A stretch of 20,608 nucleotides of DNA from an uncultured Oscillibacter sp. (GTDB lineage: Bacteria > Bacillota > Clostridia > Oscillospirales > Oscillospiraceae): the NCBI GenBank assembly GCA_910586735.1, contig CAJUJW010000045.1:1-20608 (forward strand). The letters run 5' to 3'. The notes under the pieces are model-generated. The model was not told the origin of the DNA and did no database searches. It saw only the letters and a program-made list of their open reading frames with translations. A program made the position numbers and the translations under genes. Positions 8,157 to 14,836 of this stretch are shown here, piece after piece; the first letter of the stretch is position 1; each line of letters opens with the position of its first letter.

Positions 8157-8165
8157 TGCTATGCT
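8157..8165 (+). promoter_or_regulatory. Possible extended -10 promoter of the S41 lipoprotein gene
   Basis: TGC followed by TATGCT, about 70 bases upstream of the start. TTGTCA at 8131-8136 is too far away (23 bases) to be a normal -35. Confidence 0.35.
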
Positions 8166-8236
8166 GAGGAAAACCGGGGCGCTGTCCCGTTGTATGAGAA
8201 GTGGAACCCACCCCGAGGAAAAAAGGAGACGATTTC

Positions 8237-9505
8237 ATGAGACGAACACTGCTGGCCCTTTCCCTGGTTTTCTGCCTGCTGCTGGGCGGCTGCGCCGCCC
8301 CGGCGGGAGAGACAGAAAAAGACGGGCGATGGGACCCCGCCCTGAAAAACGCCCTGGGGCTGACCCAGGCCCAGCGGCTGGAGGACTACGACTATCTTGT
8401 CCGGACCCTGAAGGACAGCTATCTCTGCCTGGGCGTCCACGACCGGGAGAATCCCGGCGACCCGGCGGAGGGCATTTTTGAACACTACCGGAAGATGATC
8501 CAGGAGAGCGACAGCGACGACGCCTTTTACTCCGCCGTCTACAGCGCCCTCTGGCGGCTGGGAAGCTACGGCCACCTCTGGATCATCGAGCCGGAGAGCT
8601 ATTACGAGATGCTGGACTGGTGCGCCAACGAGGACACCGCGGGCCGGGAACAGTGGAAGGCCGTCACCGAGGCGTCGCAGGCCCAGTACGCCAGGCTGAA
8701 AGCCTACCTGGACGCTCTGGGAGAGGAGGACGGCGGCGGCTCCTGGGACGGCGGAGAGGCGGGGGAGAACCTCCGCACCCTTCTCCTGCCGGAGGCGGGA
8801 ATCGCCTATTTAAAGGTGGACAGCTTCCTTGCGGACTACGACCCGGATTACCAGAAGGAGGCCCAGGCCATCCGGGACTTCTACAACGCCGCCGGGGACT
8901 GTACGGACCTCGTCATCGACCTGACGGACAACGGCGGGGGGAACGAAGGCTATTGGCAGGACCTGCTGACGGCCCCGCTGATTGACGCGCCGCTGTCCTG
9001 TACGAACTACGCCCTTCTGGCGGACAGCGGGAACAACCGGCCCTACATTGAGAACGTCTTCGCCCCCTCGGACCTTCACCCCATTTCAGAGCTTCCCGAC
9101 CTGCCCAAGCTGGAGCGCCGCGGCCTGGAGGCCGCCACCCACTTTGTGGAGAGTACCCTCCGGGCGGAACCGGCGGAGGAGCGGACGGCGTTCCACGGGC
9201 GGGTGTGGCTTTTGGTGGGGCCCATGGTGTACTCCGCCAGCGAATCCTTCTCCGTCTTCTGTCAGGCCACGGGCTTCGCGACCCTGGTGGGGACCCAGAC
9301 CGGCGGGGACGGCATCGGCGCCCTGGACCCGGTGATGCTGCGTCTGCCCAACAGCGGCATTCTGGTCCAGTACACCATGATGTACGGGCTGAACCCCGAC
9401 GGCTCCGGCAGCGAGGAGACGGGCACCACGCCGGACGTGCTCTCCCCGGCGGGGGAACCGGCCCTGGTGACGGCCCTCCGGGCCATCCGGGAGGCCCGGA
9501 GCTGA
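8237..9505 (+). CDS. S41-family (C-terminal processing-like) peptidase lipoprotein
   Basis: Predicted membrane-anchored lipoprotein of 422 residues. The N-terminus has a signal peptide with lipobox LGGC and lipidated C19. The S41/tricorn-type fold is indicated by VIDLTDNGGGNEGYW (residues 226-240), equivalent to the family's DLRGNGGG strand, and by YSASESFSVF (332-341), which contains the likely nucleophilic serine, followed by LVGTQTGGDG. No PDZ domain is visible between the N-terminal helical region and the protease core, unlike CtpA/CtpB. An upstream in-frame ATG at 8201 was rejected because AAGGAG (8223-8228) sits ahead of the ATG at 8237 and the signal peptide starts there. It is flanked by its own promoter region and a strong terminator. 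The substrate is unknown. Confidence 0.82.
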   Translation: MRRTLLALSLVFCLLLGGCAAPAGETEKDGRWDPALKNALGLTQAQRLEDYDYLVRTLKDSYLCLGVHDRENPGDPAEGIFEHYRKMIQESDSDDAFYSAVYSALWRLGSYGHLWIIEPESYYEMLDWCANEDTAGREQWKAVTEASQAQYARLKAYLDALGEEDGGGSWDGGEAGENLRTLLLPEAGIAYLKVDSFLADYDPDYQKEAQAIRDFYNAAGDCTDLVIDLTDNGGGNEGYWQDLLTAPLIDAPLSCTNYALLADSGNNRPYIENVFAPSDLHPISELPDLPKLERRGLEAATHFVESTLRAEPAEERTAFHGRVWLLVGPMVYSASESFSVFCQATGFATLVGTQTGGDGIGALDPVMLRLPNSGILVQYTMMYGLNPDGSGSEETGTTPDVLSPAGEPALVTALRAIREARS

Positions 9506-9510
9506 GAATG

Positions 9511-9542
9511 CGGGGGAGGGGCCTCCCCCCTCCCCGTTTTTT
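9511..9542 (+). terminator. Intrinsic terminator of the S41 lipoprotein gene
   Basis: GC-rich stem (9511-9521 with 9527-9536, one bulged G) followed by six T at 9537-9542, 6 bases after the stop codon. Confidence 0.85.
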
Positions 9543-9568
9543 CGCCCGGAGAAAATTTGAAAAAGGGC

Positions 9569-9596
9569 TTGACTTTGGGAAAAGCTCTGGTATAAT
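9569..9596 (+). promoter_or_regulatory. Strong promoter of tRNA-Ser
   Basis: TTGACT (9569-9574), a 16-base spacer and a perfect TATAAT (9591-9596) preceded by TGG (extended -10). It lies about 60 bases upstream of the tRNA. Confidence 0.85.
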
Positions 9597-9655
9597 AACT
9601 ACTGTTCTTCTCTGAGGGACGGCACAAGTGAATCGGTGGAGCAATCGACAACGAT

Positions 9656-9747
9656 GGAGAAGTCGCCTAGTTGGTCGAGGGCGCATGATTGGAAATCATG
9701 TAGGCCCCTAAAGGGTCTCGAGGGTTCGAATCCCTCCTTCTCCGCCA
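9656..9747 (+). tRNA. tRNA-Ser (anticodon GGA)
   Basis: A 92-base class II tRNA. The acceptor stem GGAGAAG (9656-9662) pairs with CTTCTCC (9737-9743), discriminator G at 9744, encoded CCA at 9745-9747. The anticodon loop TTGGAAA carries GGA, reading UCC and UCU. There is a long serine-type variable arm before the T arm GAGGG-TTCGAAT-CCCTC. The discriminator G and long variable arm agree with serine identity. It is transcribed alone from a strong promoter and followed by two hairpins. Confidence 0.97.
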
Positions 9748-9752
9748 GCTCA

Positions 9753-9813
9753 GAAATTCCCAACACCGCTTCGTTTCCGGCTTCGCCGAAAACTGCGCTA
9801 TGTTGGGAATTTC
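9753..9813 (+). repeat. Long inverted repeat just downstream of tRNA-Ser
   Basis: Perfect 13-bp arms (9753-9765 with 9801-9813) around a 35-base loop that holds a smaller imperfect stem (TTTCCGGC / GCCGAAAA). It could be a tRNA 3' processing structure or a small interspersed repeat; no T-tract follows directly. Confidence 0.55.
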
Positions 9814-9820
9814 TTCGCTT

Positions 9821-9861
9821 TCAACCGGGAACCGCTTCGCTGAGTTCCCGGTTGAGTTTTT
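9821..9861 (+). terminator. Intrinsic terminator downstream of tRNA-Ser
   Basis: Perfect 12-bp stem (9821-9832 with 9844-9855), 11-base loop, then TTTTT at 9857-9861. Confidence 0.8.
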
Positions 9862-10009
9862 GGGTGCGGACCGGCAGCCGCATCCTTGGCTGGAATTTAT
9901 GGAAAAATGCGTATCATAGAGATAGAAGCTATGGACAAAAAGCGTTCCCCGTACCGGCGCTTTGCGGATTCTGTAACATCGTTGTATAAATGCTCTGCGG
10001 TGAAAGGTA

Positions 10010-10038
10010 TTGCGGGCGGTGCTCCGCTGTGGTATACT
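10010..10038 (+). promoter_or_regulatory. Promoter of the attenuated MATE gene
   Basis: TTGCGG (10010-10015), a 17-base spacer and TATACT (10033-10038), preceded by TGG (extended -10). The predicted start is near 10045. Confidence 0.7.
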
Positions 10039-10058
10039 GAACCTACAAAATTCATCAC

Positions 10059-10094
10059 GTGGGGTTTTCAAGGCTTTTCACGAGCTGCTTTTAA
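10059..10094 (+). CDS. Possible leader peptide (11 codons) of the MATE attenuator
   Basis: GTG at 10059 opens a frame encoding MGFSRLFTSCF, stopping at TAA 10092-10094, whose last two bases are the first two of the terminator stem. The position, between promoter and terminator, is what a ribosome-sensing leader would have. Against it, there is no clear Shine-Dalgarno site and only about 14 bases of predicted 5' end, so translation is uncertain. Confidence 0.3.
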   Translation: MGFSRLFTSCF

Positions 10095-10128
10095 CCACGC
10101 AATTGTGCGGAACAATTGCGTGGTTTTT
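10093..10128 (+). terminator. Transcription attenuator upstream of the second MATE gene
   Basis: Perfect 14-bp stem (10093-10106 with 10112-10125) with a GCGGA loop and a TTTTT run at 10124-10128. It lies between the promoter and the MATE ribosome binding site, so expression of the pump requires readthrough. Confidence 0.75.
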
Positions 10129-10153
10129 GTTCTGCAAATTGAAGGAGGACAAC

Positions 10154-11470
10154 ATGAAAGCAAAGCAGAATCTTGGCCCGGTCATAAAGGAGCTGGTGAG
10201 CTTCAGCCTGCCGCTTATTTTAAGCGGGGTCTTACAGCAGCTGTACAACTGGGCGGACGCGTTTATCGTGGGAAACGTGGACGGGGAACTCTCCCTGTCC
10301 GCCATCGGCGCCACCACGACGCCCATCAACTTTTTCATCACCACAATCACGGGTTTCACCCTGGGCCTGTCGGTCCTGATCGCCAAAAACTTCGGCGCGG
10401 GGAAGCGGGAGAACGTCCCGCCCATACTGGCGGCGTTCGCGGTTCTTCTCTGCGGCGTGTTCCTGATCGCCGCGGCGGCCGGTTCCCTGCTGGCCTATCC
10501 GTTCATGGCGCTGCTCCACACTCCGCCGGAGACGATCCAGCTGGCCAGCGGCTATATCCGCGTCATCTTTATCGGGTTGCCGTTTCTGGCGGTTTACAAT
10601 GTCTATACCGCCACGCTGCGGGGGATTGGGGACAGCCGCATCCCCTTTTTGTCCATCCTGCTTTCCTCCGGGGTCAACGTCCTGCTGGACATCCTCTTTG
10701 TGGCCGGGCTGCGCTGGGGCGTGGGGGGAGCCGCCACGGCCACGGTGCTGTCACAGGCGGTCATGACCGTGTTTATCGTGCTGTACGGGAGTCGCAGATA
10801 CCCCCTGCTGAATACCGGCTACCGGAAGGAGAGCTTCTGCGGCGCGGTCCTGCGGGAAGGCGCGCGCTTTGGTTTTCCGCCGATGCTGCAATCCAGCGTC
10901 AGCTCTCTGGGCGGACTGGTATTGCAGGACTTCATGAACCGCTTTGGGACCGACACCGTCACCGCCATCACAACGGCGTACCGGGTCGACACGCTGGTCA
11001 TGCTGCCCATTGTGAATTTGGGCTCCGGCATCTCCACAATCACCGCCCACAGCCACGGGGCGAACGACGCGGCGAAAACCCGCAGGACGCTCACAGCCGG
11101 CACGGTCCTGGCCCTCGCGGTCTCCCTGCTGCTTACCGTAACCGTCATTCCGACGGGCGGGAAGATGATTGCCCTGTTTGGCGCGGGCGCGGCGGCGGTG
11201 TCTATCGGGAGCGCCTTCTTCCGGCGCATCGCCTGCTTCTATCCGGTCTTCGGCCTGACGGCGGCGTTCCGGGGCTACCTGGAGGGCAAGGGCGATCTGG
11301 CTTATTCCAGCCTTGCGGGGATGTCGTCGCTGGCGGTGAGGATTATCGCCTCTTACGCGATGGCTCCACGCTTCGGCAATATGTCGATTGCCTATGCGGA
11401 GATGCTTTCGTGGGTATGGCTGCTTGTTATGTACCTGCAGCGGTTCGTGAAGACCGAAAAGTTCCGGTAA
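10154..11470 (+). CDS. MATE family efflux transporter behind an attenuator
   Basis: Membrane antiporter of 438 residues in the MATE family, related to NorM/DinF-like multidrug pumps. Landmarks are FSLPLILSGVLQQLYNWADA (first helix), SAIGATTTPINFF, LSVLIAKNFGAGKRENV in half one and SSVSSLGGLVLQDFMNRFG opening half two; the hydrophobic pattern fits 12 helices. The frame is open back to 10010, but that extension runs through the terminator hairpin; the ATG at 10154 has a GAAGGAGG site (10141-10148) and matches the family start. The gene differs from the first MATE in sequence and slightly in base composition. It sits between tRNA-Ser and resolvase debris, so it was probably brought in by a mobile element. 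The attenuator suggests induction by a translation-affecting drug. The substrate is unknown. Confidence 0.9.
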   Translation: MKAKQNLGPVIKELVSFSLPLILSGVLQQLYNWADAFIVGNVDGELSLSAIGATTTPINFFITTITGFTLGLSVLIAKNFGAGKRENVPPILAAFAVLLCGVFLIAAAAGSLLAYPFMALLHTPPETIQLASGYIRVIFIGLPFLAVYNVYTATLRGIGDSRIPFLSILLSSGVNVLLDILFVAGLRWGVGGAATATVLSQAVMTVFIVLYGSRRYPLLNTGYRKESFCGAVLREGARFGFPPMLQSSVSSLGGLVLQDFMNRFGTDTVTAITTAYRVDTLVMLPIVNLGSGISTITAHSHGANDAAKTRRTLTAGTVLALAVSLLLTVTVIPTGGKMIALFGAGAAAVSIGSAFFRRIACFYPVFGLTAAFRGYLEGKGDLAYSSLAGMSSLAVRIIASYAMAPRFGNMSIAYAEMLSWVWLLVMYLQRFVKTEKFR

Positions 11471-11482
11471 TCGCCTATATAC

Positions 11483-11506
11483 GGCTTCCGGTTTATTGCG
11501 GAAGCT
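11483..11506 (+). terminator. Hairpin after the MATE gene, weak terminator candidate
   Basis: 8-bp stem (11483-11490 with 11499-11506, one G-U pair) and an 8-base loop, 12 bases after the stop. No T-run follows. Confidence 0.3.
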
Positions 11507-11527
11507 AACATGACGGCTCGCCGGGAA

Positions 11528-11716
11528 TCACTGCCCCGGCGGACCGTCGCCTTCATCGCCGCTGTCCCGCGCGGTCTTAATCTCCGCCATGCCGCATCGC
11601 GCCGGCTTGAAATCCATCAGGATTTCCGCGCCGGGCACCTGGCGGAAAGACCTGCCCAAAATCCGAGATTCCGGGAACTTGAGGGCGTCCTCCAGCGCCG
11701 CTTTTTCTCCCTGCCC
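11528..11716 (-). pseudogene. Orphan C-terminal coding remnant, unknown family
   Basis: A 62-codon minus-strand frame without a start codon, ending in TGA at 11530-11528, immediately after the resolvase remnant. The translation reads like real protein (ALKFPESRILGRSFRQVPG, EILMDFKPARCGMAEIKTAR) and uses host-like codons. It has no start or ribosome binding site, so it is probably the 3' end of a gene whose front was removed by the deletions that also shortened the resolvase. I do not recognise the family; a conjugative-element accessory gene is a guess. Apart from this fragment and the hairpin after the MATE gene, the stretch 11471-11717 shows nothing else. Confidence 0.4.
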
Positions 11717-11717
11717 T

Positions 11718-12011
11718 CTATGTAAGCCCGTCCTTTTCGTACAGCACCGCCCGGTAGCGGAAGGTGGACAGGGGCATGTCCAGCACCACGATGTCCACCC
11801 CCTTCTCCTTGGTGAGGATGCGCCACTGGTTTTGTATTTCCTCGTAATTCCGCCCCAGCCGGTCGATGCTCTTGATGTAGAGCAGATCGTCCTGCCTGAG
11901 CCGCTTGACCAGCCGCTTGTACTGGGGCCGGTTGAAGTCCTTGCCGGACTGCCGGTCCTCGTTCTGGTCCCGGGTACTGACCCGGACGTAGCCGTATGTA
12001 TTGCTTGAAAT
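11718..12011 (-). pseudogene. Serine resolvase remnant with two internal deletions
   Basis: About 97 codons remain of a resolvase/invertase-family recombinase that is normally close to 200 residues. The N-terminal catalytic motif TYGYVRVSTRDQNEDRQ is intact, including the serine nucleophile. Next comes SGKDFNRPQYKRL, where the family usually has about 19 more residues between DRQ and SGKDF. The middle (LLYIKSIDRLGRNYEEI, VDIVVLDMPL) then jumps straight into STFRYRAVLYEKDGLT, which is the extreme C-terminus of such proteins. The long helix and most of the DNA-binding domain are missing. Both junctions lie at short repeats (DRQ/DKQ and MPL/MPL in intact relatives). Behind an ideal AAGGAGG site the expected ATG is ATT (12011-12009). 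The gene should be inactive. Confidence 0.75.
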
Positions 12012-12109
12012 GGCGCTCGTGCCTCCTTCCGACGGCGCCCCGCCTTTGTCCACCTTCCACAATTCCGGGACGCCGGTGAGGGCGTTTCGCAGATTTGCCG
12101 CCGCCGCGC

Positions 12110-12138
12110 TTGACAGGCGGGACGGCCATTGGTAAAAT
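12110..12138 (+). promoter_or_regulatory. Strong promoter of the riboswitch-deaminase unit
   Basis: Perfect TTGACA (12110-12115), a 17-base spacer and TAAAAT (12133-12138) preceded by TGG (extended -10). Transcription would start just before the aptamer. Confidence 0.85.
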
Positions 12139-12145
12139 GAATGCC

Positions 12146-12324
12146 GGCTTGTATAAGCTCATGATGGGATGAGCGTTTCTACCAGCTGCCGGAACAGCTG
12201 ACTACAGGTTTTCGGGCCCGGCCCGAAGACTTGCGGTTTTCTTGTCCCGGCGGTTTTTGCGTTTCCGCCGCCCTGTCATGAGCCCTAACTTCACGCGGTT
12301 TCCGCGTACAGGGGAGGACCACCT
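12146..12324 (+). promoter_or_regulatory. Guanine-class purine riboswitch and expression platform
   Basis: The aptamer spans 12146-12208. P1 pairs 12148-12153 with 12203-12208. J1/2 is UAA. P2 pairs 12157-12162 with 12169-12174 (loop GATGGG). J2/3 is GUUUCUAC. P3 pairs 12183-12188 with 12195-12200, and L3 carries the CCGG that can kiss the GG of L2. J3/1 reads AC. The pocket bases equivalent to U22, U47, U51 and C74 are all present; C at 12202 (C74) predicts guanine/hypoxanthine/xanthine rather than adenine. Downstream are hairpins at 12211-12227 and 12248-12270 without a T-tract, so control is probably translational. CCCTGT (12271-12276) can pair either with the 3' strand of P1 (12204-12208) or with ACAGGG at the ribosome binding site (12308-12313). 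Confidence 0.9.
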
Positions 12325-13683
12325 ATGAGCAGTCTCTTAATTAAAAACGCGTCGGCCGCCGTCACCTGCGACGGCCGGGATTCGGTACTGGAAAACGTCT
12401 CCATCCTCATCCGGGACGGCGTGATCGCTTACATGGGCCCGGAGGCCCCGGAGGCGGAGGAGACCCTGGACGCCGGGCGCTGCGCCGTCTACCCCGGCCT
12501 GGTCAACACCCACCACCACCTCTACCAGACCTTCAGCCGGAACCTGCCCCAGGTGCAGAACCTGGAGCTCTTCGACTGGCTGCGGGCCCTGTATGAGATC
12601 TGGAAGAACCTGGACGGCGAGGCGGTCTACTACAGCTCCCTGGTGGGCATGGGAGAACTGCTGAAAACCGGCTGCACCACCGTCTTCGACCACCACTACG
12701 TCTTCCCCGGCGGGACCTCCGCCGCCCTGCTGGACGCCCAGTTTGCCGCCGCCGGGGACCTGGGGGTCCGCATGGCGGCCTCCCGGGGCAGCATGGACCT
12801 GAGCAAAAAAGACGGCGGCCTGCCCCCGGACAGCGTGGTCCAGACCGTGGACGAGATTCTGCGGGACTCCCAGGCGGCGGCGGAGAAGTATCACGACCCC
12901 TCCTTCAACTCTATGCGGACCGTGGCCCTGGCCCCCTGCTCTCCCTTCAGCGCCGGCGAGACGCTGTACCGCCAGTCCGCCGCCCTGGCCCGGAGTCTGG
13001 GCCTGCGGCTCCACACCCACCTGTGCGAGACGAAGGACGAGGAGCATTACGTGCTGGAAAAGTACGGCAGGCGGCCCCTGGCCTACATGGAGGACATGGG
13101 CTGGGTGGGCCCGGACGTGTGGTACGCCCACGGCATCCACTTCAACGACCAGGAGCTGAAACGCCTGGCGGACACGGGCACCGGCGTGGCCCACTGCCCT
13201 ATCTCCAACATGAAGCTGTCCTCCGGCGTGTGCCGGGTGCCCGGCATGCTGGCTCTGGGGGTTCCCGTGGGCCTGGCGGTGGACGGCAGCGCCAGCAACG
13301 ACGGGTCCAACCTCCTGGAGGAGCTGCGGGCCGCCTACCTGCTCCACCGGCTCACCTCCAGCGAGAAGGCCCCCAGCGGGTACGACTGGCTGAAAATCGC
13401 GACGCGGGGCGGGGCGCGGCTCCTGGGCCGGGAGGACATCGGCTCTCTGGAGGTTGGCAGGGCCGGGGACCTGTTCCTGGTCCGACGGGACCGGCTGGAG
13501 CTGACGGGGGCGGACCTGGACGTGAAGTCTATGCTCTGCACTGTGGGCCTCAAGGGCCCCGTGGACTACACGGTGGTGAAGGGCCGGGTGGTGGTCCAGG
13601 AGGGCCGCCTCACCGGCGTGGACGAGGAAAAAGCGGTCCGGGAGGCCCGGACCGCGGTGAGCGCTTATCTGAGCCGGCAGTAA
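12325..13683 (+). CDS. Amidohydrolase, probable 8-oxoguanine (or related purine) deaminase
   Basis: Metal-dependent deaminase of 452 residues in the AtzC/TrzN-like branch of the amidohydrolase superfamily. The metal and catalytic residues are visible: NTHHHLYQTF (H63-H65), LRLHTHLCETKDE (H230, H232), YAHGIHF (H269) and VDGSASND (D320). The NTHHHLYQT and C-terminal VDYTVVKGRVVVQEG segments are typical of proteins annotated as 8-oxoguanine deaminase, which converts 8-oxoguanine to urate. The ATG follows GGGGAGG at 7 bases. The guanine-class riboswitch directly upstream independently supports a purine substrate. Alternatives are guanine deaminase or an S-adenosylhomocysteine/triazine-type deaminase. 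It appears monocistronic, bounded downstream by palindromic repeats. Confidence 0.85.
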   Translation: MSSLLIKNASAAVTCDGRDSVLENVSILIRDGVIAYMGPEAPEAEETLDAGRCAVYPGLVNTHHHLYQTFSRNLPQVQNLELFDWLRALYEIWKNLDGEAVYYSSLVGMGELLKTGCTTVFDHHYVFPGGTSAALLDAQFAAAGDLGVRMAASRGSMDLSKKDGGLPPDSVVQTVDEILRDSQAAAEKYHDPSFNSMRTVALAPCSPFSAGETLYRQSAALARSLGLRLHTHLCETKDEEHYVLEKYGRRPLAYMEDMGWVGPDVWYAHGIHFNDQELKRLADTGTGVAHCPISNMKLSSGVCRVPGMLALGVPVGLAVDGSASNDGSNLLEELRAAYLLHRLTSSEKAPSGYDWLKIATRGGARLLGREDIGSLEVGRAGDLFLVRRDRLELTGADLDVKSMLCTVGLKGPVDYTVVKGRVVVQEGRLTGVDEEKAVREARTAVSAYLSRQ

Positions 13684-13689
13684 AACAGG

Positions 13690-13718
13690 CAGGGGCGGAC
13701 ACACAGGTCCGCCCCTAC
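13690..13718 (+). repeat. Intergenic palindromic repeat, copy 1
   Basis: Stem GGGGCGGAC (13692-13700) with GTCCGCCCC (13707-13715) around a 6-base loop, ending CCCCTAC. It may also end transcription of the deaminase gene, but there is no T-tract. Confidence 0.65.
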
Positions 13719-13745
13719 AAGGTGTTCTGCCGGTAGAAGAAGCGC

Positions 13746-13771
13746 AGGGGCGGACCTGCGTGTCCGCCCTT
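13746..13771 (-). repeat. Intergenic palindromic repeat, copy 2 (inverted relative to copy 1)
   Basis: AGGGGCGGAC (13746-13755) with GTCCGCCCTT (13762-13771), again with a 6-base loop. The loop-side bases (CTGCGT versus ACACAG) show that it is the reverse-complement orientation of copy 1. Flanking TAGAAG/CTTCTA (13734-13739, 13769-13774) extends the palindrome. Confidence 0.6.
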
Positions 13772-14602
13772 CTACTGCGACTGCCTGTCCATCCGCGCCA
13801 GGAAGAAGGCCAGGGCGAACCCGGCGGCGCAGCATACGGCGGACAGGACCATCTCCCCCGCCCCGGTGTACTCCGTGGGGATGATGACCAGGGTGGAGGC
13901 GATTACGAAGCCCAGGATGCCGTGGAAGGCCACGGCGTAGTGCCGCCGGAAGAACCAGGTCACAAATCTGGCCAGCAGGGCGATGGTCAGGAACATCCCC
14001 GGCAGGGCGGCGGAGAGGACCAGCAGGTCCAGCCGGGCCAGCCCCTCCAGCATGGGCCGGTAGAGCCCCAGGGCCATCATCACCGAGGAGGAGGTCATGC
14101 CGGGGATGACCACCCCCATGCCCCACAGGGCCCCGCAGAAGTTGTACCACCCGAAGCTGGGCTCCACCTGGACGTGGACCACCCGGCTGACGTAGAAGAG
14201 CCCGGCGAACACCGCCCCGGCGCACAGGAGGAAGCACCCCCAGGCGGCGGGGGACCGGCCCTCCTTCCCCGCCTCCCGGAAGAGGGAGGGGGCCGTGCCC
14301 GCGATGAGGCCGATGAACAGCCAGTAGGTGACGGCGTCGGAGAGGGTCATGGCGGCGGAGATGCCCTTGGCCACGCCCATGAAGCCCGCCGCCCAGCCCA
14401 GCCCCAGGGGGATCAGCATGGGCCAGTATTCCGGCACCGCTTTCCGGGGCCGGGTCAATACCTCCATAAAGGGCCGGTAGATGCCGAACACCACCGCCAG
14501 CACGCCGCCGGAGACCCCCGGCAATATGGCCCCCGCGCCGATGAGCGCGCCGCAGAGAAAGTCGCGGAACCAGTGGGCCCGCCGCCGCCTCCGCTCGTCC
14601 AT
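13772..14602 (-). CDS. DUF368 membrane protein (polyprenyl-phosphate transporter family)
   Basis: Polytopic membrane protein of 276 residues, standard length for DUF368 (PF04018). It shows the two internal, inverted-repeat-like re-entrant motifs of the family: GAILPGVSGG near residues 24-33 and VIPGMTSSSVMM near 165-176. Members of this family (PopT) have been shown to recycle undecaprenyl phosphate, the lipid carrier of cell-wall synthesis, back across the cytoplasmic membrane; assignment of that activity here is by family. The start ATG at 14602 lies after a purine-rich GGGGGAGAACGGAG stretch and begins with a basic cytosolic segment (MDERRRRRAH). It has its own promoter and converges on the deaminase gene across the palindromic repeats. 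Confidence 0.88.
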   Translation of the reverse strand: MDERRRRRAHWFRDFLCGALIGAGAILPGVSGGVLAVVFGIYRPFMEVLTRPRKAVPEYWPMLIPLGLGWAAGFMGVAKGISAAMTLSDAVTYWLFIGLIAGTAPSLFREAGKEGRSPAAWGCFLLCAGAVFAGLFYVSRVVHVQVEPSFGWYNFCGALWGMGVVIPGMTSSSVMMALGLYRPMLEGLARLDLLVLSAALPGMFLTIALLARFVTWFFRRHYAVAFHGILGFVIASTLVIIPTEYTGAGEMVLSAVCCAAGFALAFFLARMDRQSQ

Positions 14603-14656
14603 GCTCCGTTCTCCCCCTCTCCAGACATTTGAAGTCTTACCCGTCTTACGCGGAAT

Positions 14657-14685
14657 ATGATAGCAGTTTTGCCGGAGCGTTGCAA
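14657..14685 (-). promoter_or_regulatory. Promoter of the DUF368 gene
   Basis: Minus-strand TTGCAA (14685-14680), a 17-base spacer and TATCAT (14662-14657), with TGC before the -10. Confidence 0.6.
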
Positions 14686-14789
14686 TCCGATTCTTGTTTT
14701 CCGGGCAAAATTTCAGTCCCCTTTCCGGCCCTTTGTGGATAGTGCCGATATTTTCGGGCGGAGGGAGGGCTTTTCTGTGCGCTTCGCCC

Positions 14790-14818
14790 TTGACAGGGCC
14801 GCCGAAATTTCGTAAACT
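14790..14818 (+). promoter_or_regulatory. Promoter of the T-box-metNIQ operon
   Basis: Perfect TTGACA (14790-14795), a 17-base spacer and TAAACT (14813-14818), directly ahead of T-box Stem I. Confidence 0.75.
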
Positions 14819-14836
14819 ACAGACAATTATATAGGC

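Noticed and set aside
9667..10071. Minus-strand ORF of 134 residues across tRNA-Ser, containing RRRRDSNPRDP
   Set aside because: It is the antisense translation of the tRNA gene and its hairpins; this peptide is a well-known artefact of tRNA complements.
10010..10153. 48-residue N-terminal extension of the second MATE gene
   Set aside because: It starts inside the promoter and runs through the terminator hairpin; the GAAGGAGG site favours 10154.
9730..12300. tRNA-Ser 3' end as an attachment site duplicated downstream
   Set aside because: I could not find a repeat of the tRNA 3' segment between the resolvase remnant and the riboswitch.
13690..13771. Possible CRISPR-like direct repeats
   Set aside because: Only two copies, in opposite orientation and palindromic, with no regular spacers or cas genes.
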